Positions 63,754 through 64,000 of a DNA stretch of 64,000 bases are shown in pieces. The stretch is from the NCBI GenBank assembly GCA_010015805.1, contig ML978125.1, positions 930,001-994,000 on the forward strand. Reading direction: 5' to 3'. Numbering within the stretch: position 1 is the first letter of the stretch; every line of letters begins with the position of its first letter. The DNA is from Rhizodiscina lignyota (Eukaryota; Ascomycota; Dothideomycetes; Aulographales; Rhizodiscinaceae). The position numbers and the translations under genes are program-made. The notes under the pieces were generated by a model. It was not told the DNA's origin, searched no databases, and saw only the letters and a list, made by a program, of their open reading frames with translations.

Positions 63754-64000
63754 CTCTTGAATCGGTCAAAAGGTGCTAGAGTTATGAGAGTCCCCCTATG
63801 AGGTTTGATTGAGAAAGAAGACCCAACTTTTGAACTGAAATTATCCATGAGCTTCATGAAGGTGTAGCTGAATGGGCAGGGGAGGTAAAGAATATAAATG
63901 CGAGTATCTCGGCACCAACGGGATTAAATAAGTTACGGGGCTGATCAACGATCGAAACAAGAAAGACTAGAATCAGTCTCACAGCATGACAGACTCGGTC
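63754..64000. other. Right-edge sequence
   Basis: Promoter and leader of the FAD monooxygenase gene. No other feature is visible before the window ends. Confidence 0.55.

Noticed and set aside
1-64000. CRISPR arrays, operons or prokaryotic ribosome-binding sites
   Set aside because: The genes are intron-bearing and fungal; no spaced direct-repeat arrays were seen.

Overview
This window is nuclear DNA from a filamentous ascomycete (Pezizomycotina). The evidence is many short introns (about 45-75 nt) with GTAWGT-type donors, CTAAC/CTGAC branch sites and YAG acceptors, together with recognisable fungal orthologues: SLA1, VPS10, PRP4, the mitochondrial PP2C PTC7, an MSB1/Mug8-type morphogenesis protein and a Nudix CoA-diphosphatase. 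A Dothideomycete is my guess from gene content and is not proven. There are no rRNA, tRNA, CRISPR or prokaryotic features. I count 22 protein-coding genes I can support, one truncated GST and several decayed coding fragments. Exon structures were rebuilt by hand from splice signals, reading phase and expected family sequence.

Layout. 1-9.4 kb: ketopantoate-reductase-like gene (+), SLA1 (-, 4 exons), ACS-type MFS transporter (-, 3 exons), small ABM/dimeric-barrel protein (-). 9.4-19.7 kb: decayed paralogous fragments, Nudix hydrolase (+), a 2.6-kb GC-rich gene-poor stretch, a conserved fungal unknown (+), an NTF2-like-domain protein (+). 19.7-25 kb: a decayed region, a short Mex67/NXF-like protein (-) and a domesticated reverse transcriptase of the rvt type (-). 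25-33 kb: arginase-superfamily protein (+), monocarboxylate-type MFS (+), secreted protein (+), truncated GST (-), CPS1-like M20 protein (-). 33-44.5 kb: CYSTM protein (+, 5 small exons), PRP4 (-), C2H2 factor (+), wall/membrane stalk protein (-, 5 exons), PTC7 (+). 44.5-64 kb: VPS10 (-, 3 exons), small conserved unknown (-), C2H2 factor (-, 3 exons), MSB1/Mug8 protein (-, 4 exons), FAD monooxygenase (-).

How the genes work together. Most are independent housekeeping genes: endocytosis and vacuolar sorting (SLA1, VPS10), splicing (PRP4), mitochondrial phosphatase signalling (PTC7) and polarised growth (MSB1 type). The best candidate functional pair is the arginase-like gene and the neighbouring MFS transporter, whose promoters share an almost identical block and a TTAGTCA site.

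Most interesting observations: (1) an intact, single-exon rvt-type reverse transcriptase with all RT motifs; (2) a minimal Mex67-like protein that keeps the N-terminal RNA-binding segment and TAP-C but lacks the LRR and NTF2 parts; (3) a CPS1-like M20 protein with most metal and catalytic residues replaced; (4) an arginase-fold protein with both metal-binding histidines replaced; (5) the shared promoter block; (6) four stop-free introns whose length is a multiple of three, in SLA1, the C2H2 factor and the MSB1-type gene; (7) a CYSTM gene whose frame depends on a 16-nt shift in acceptor use.
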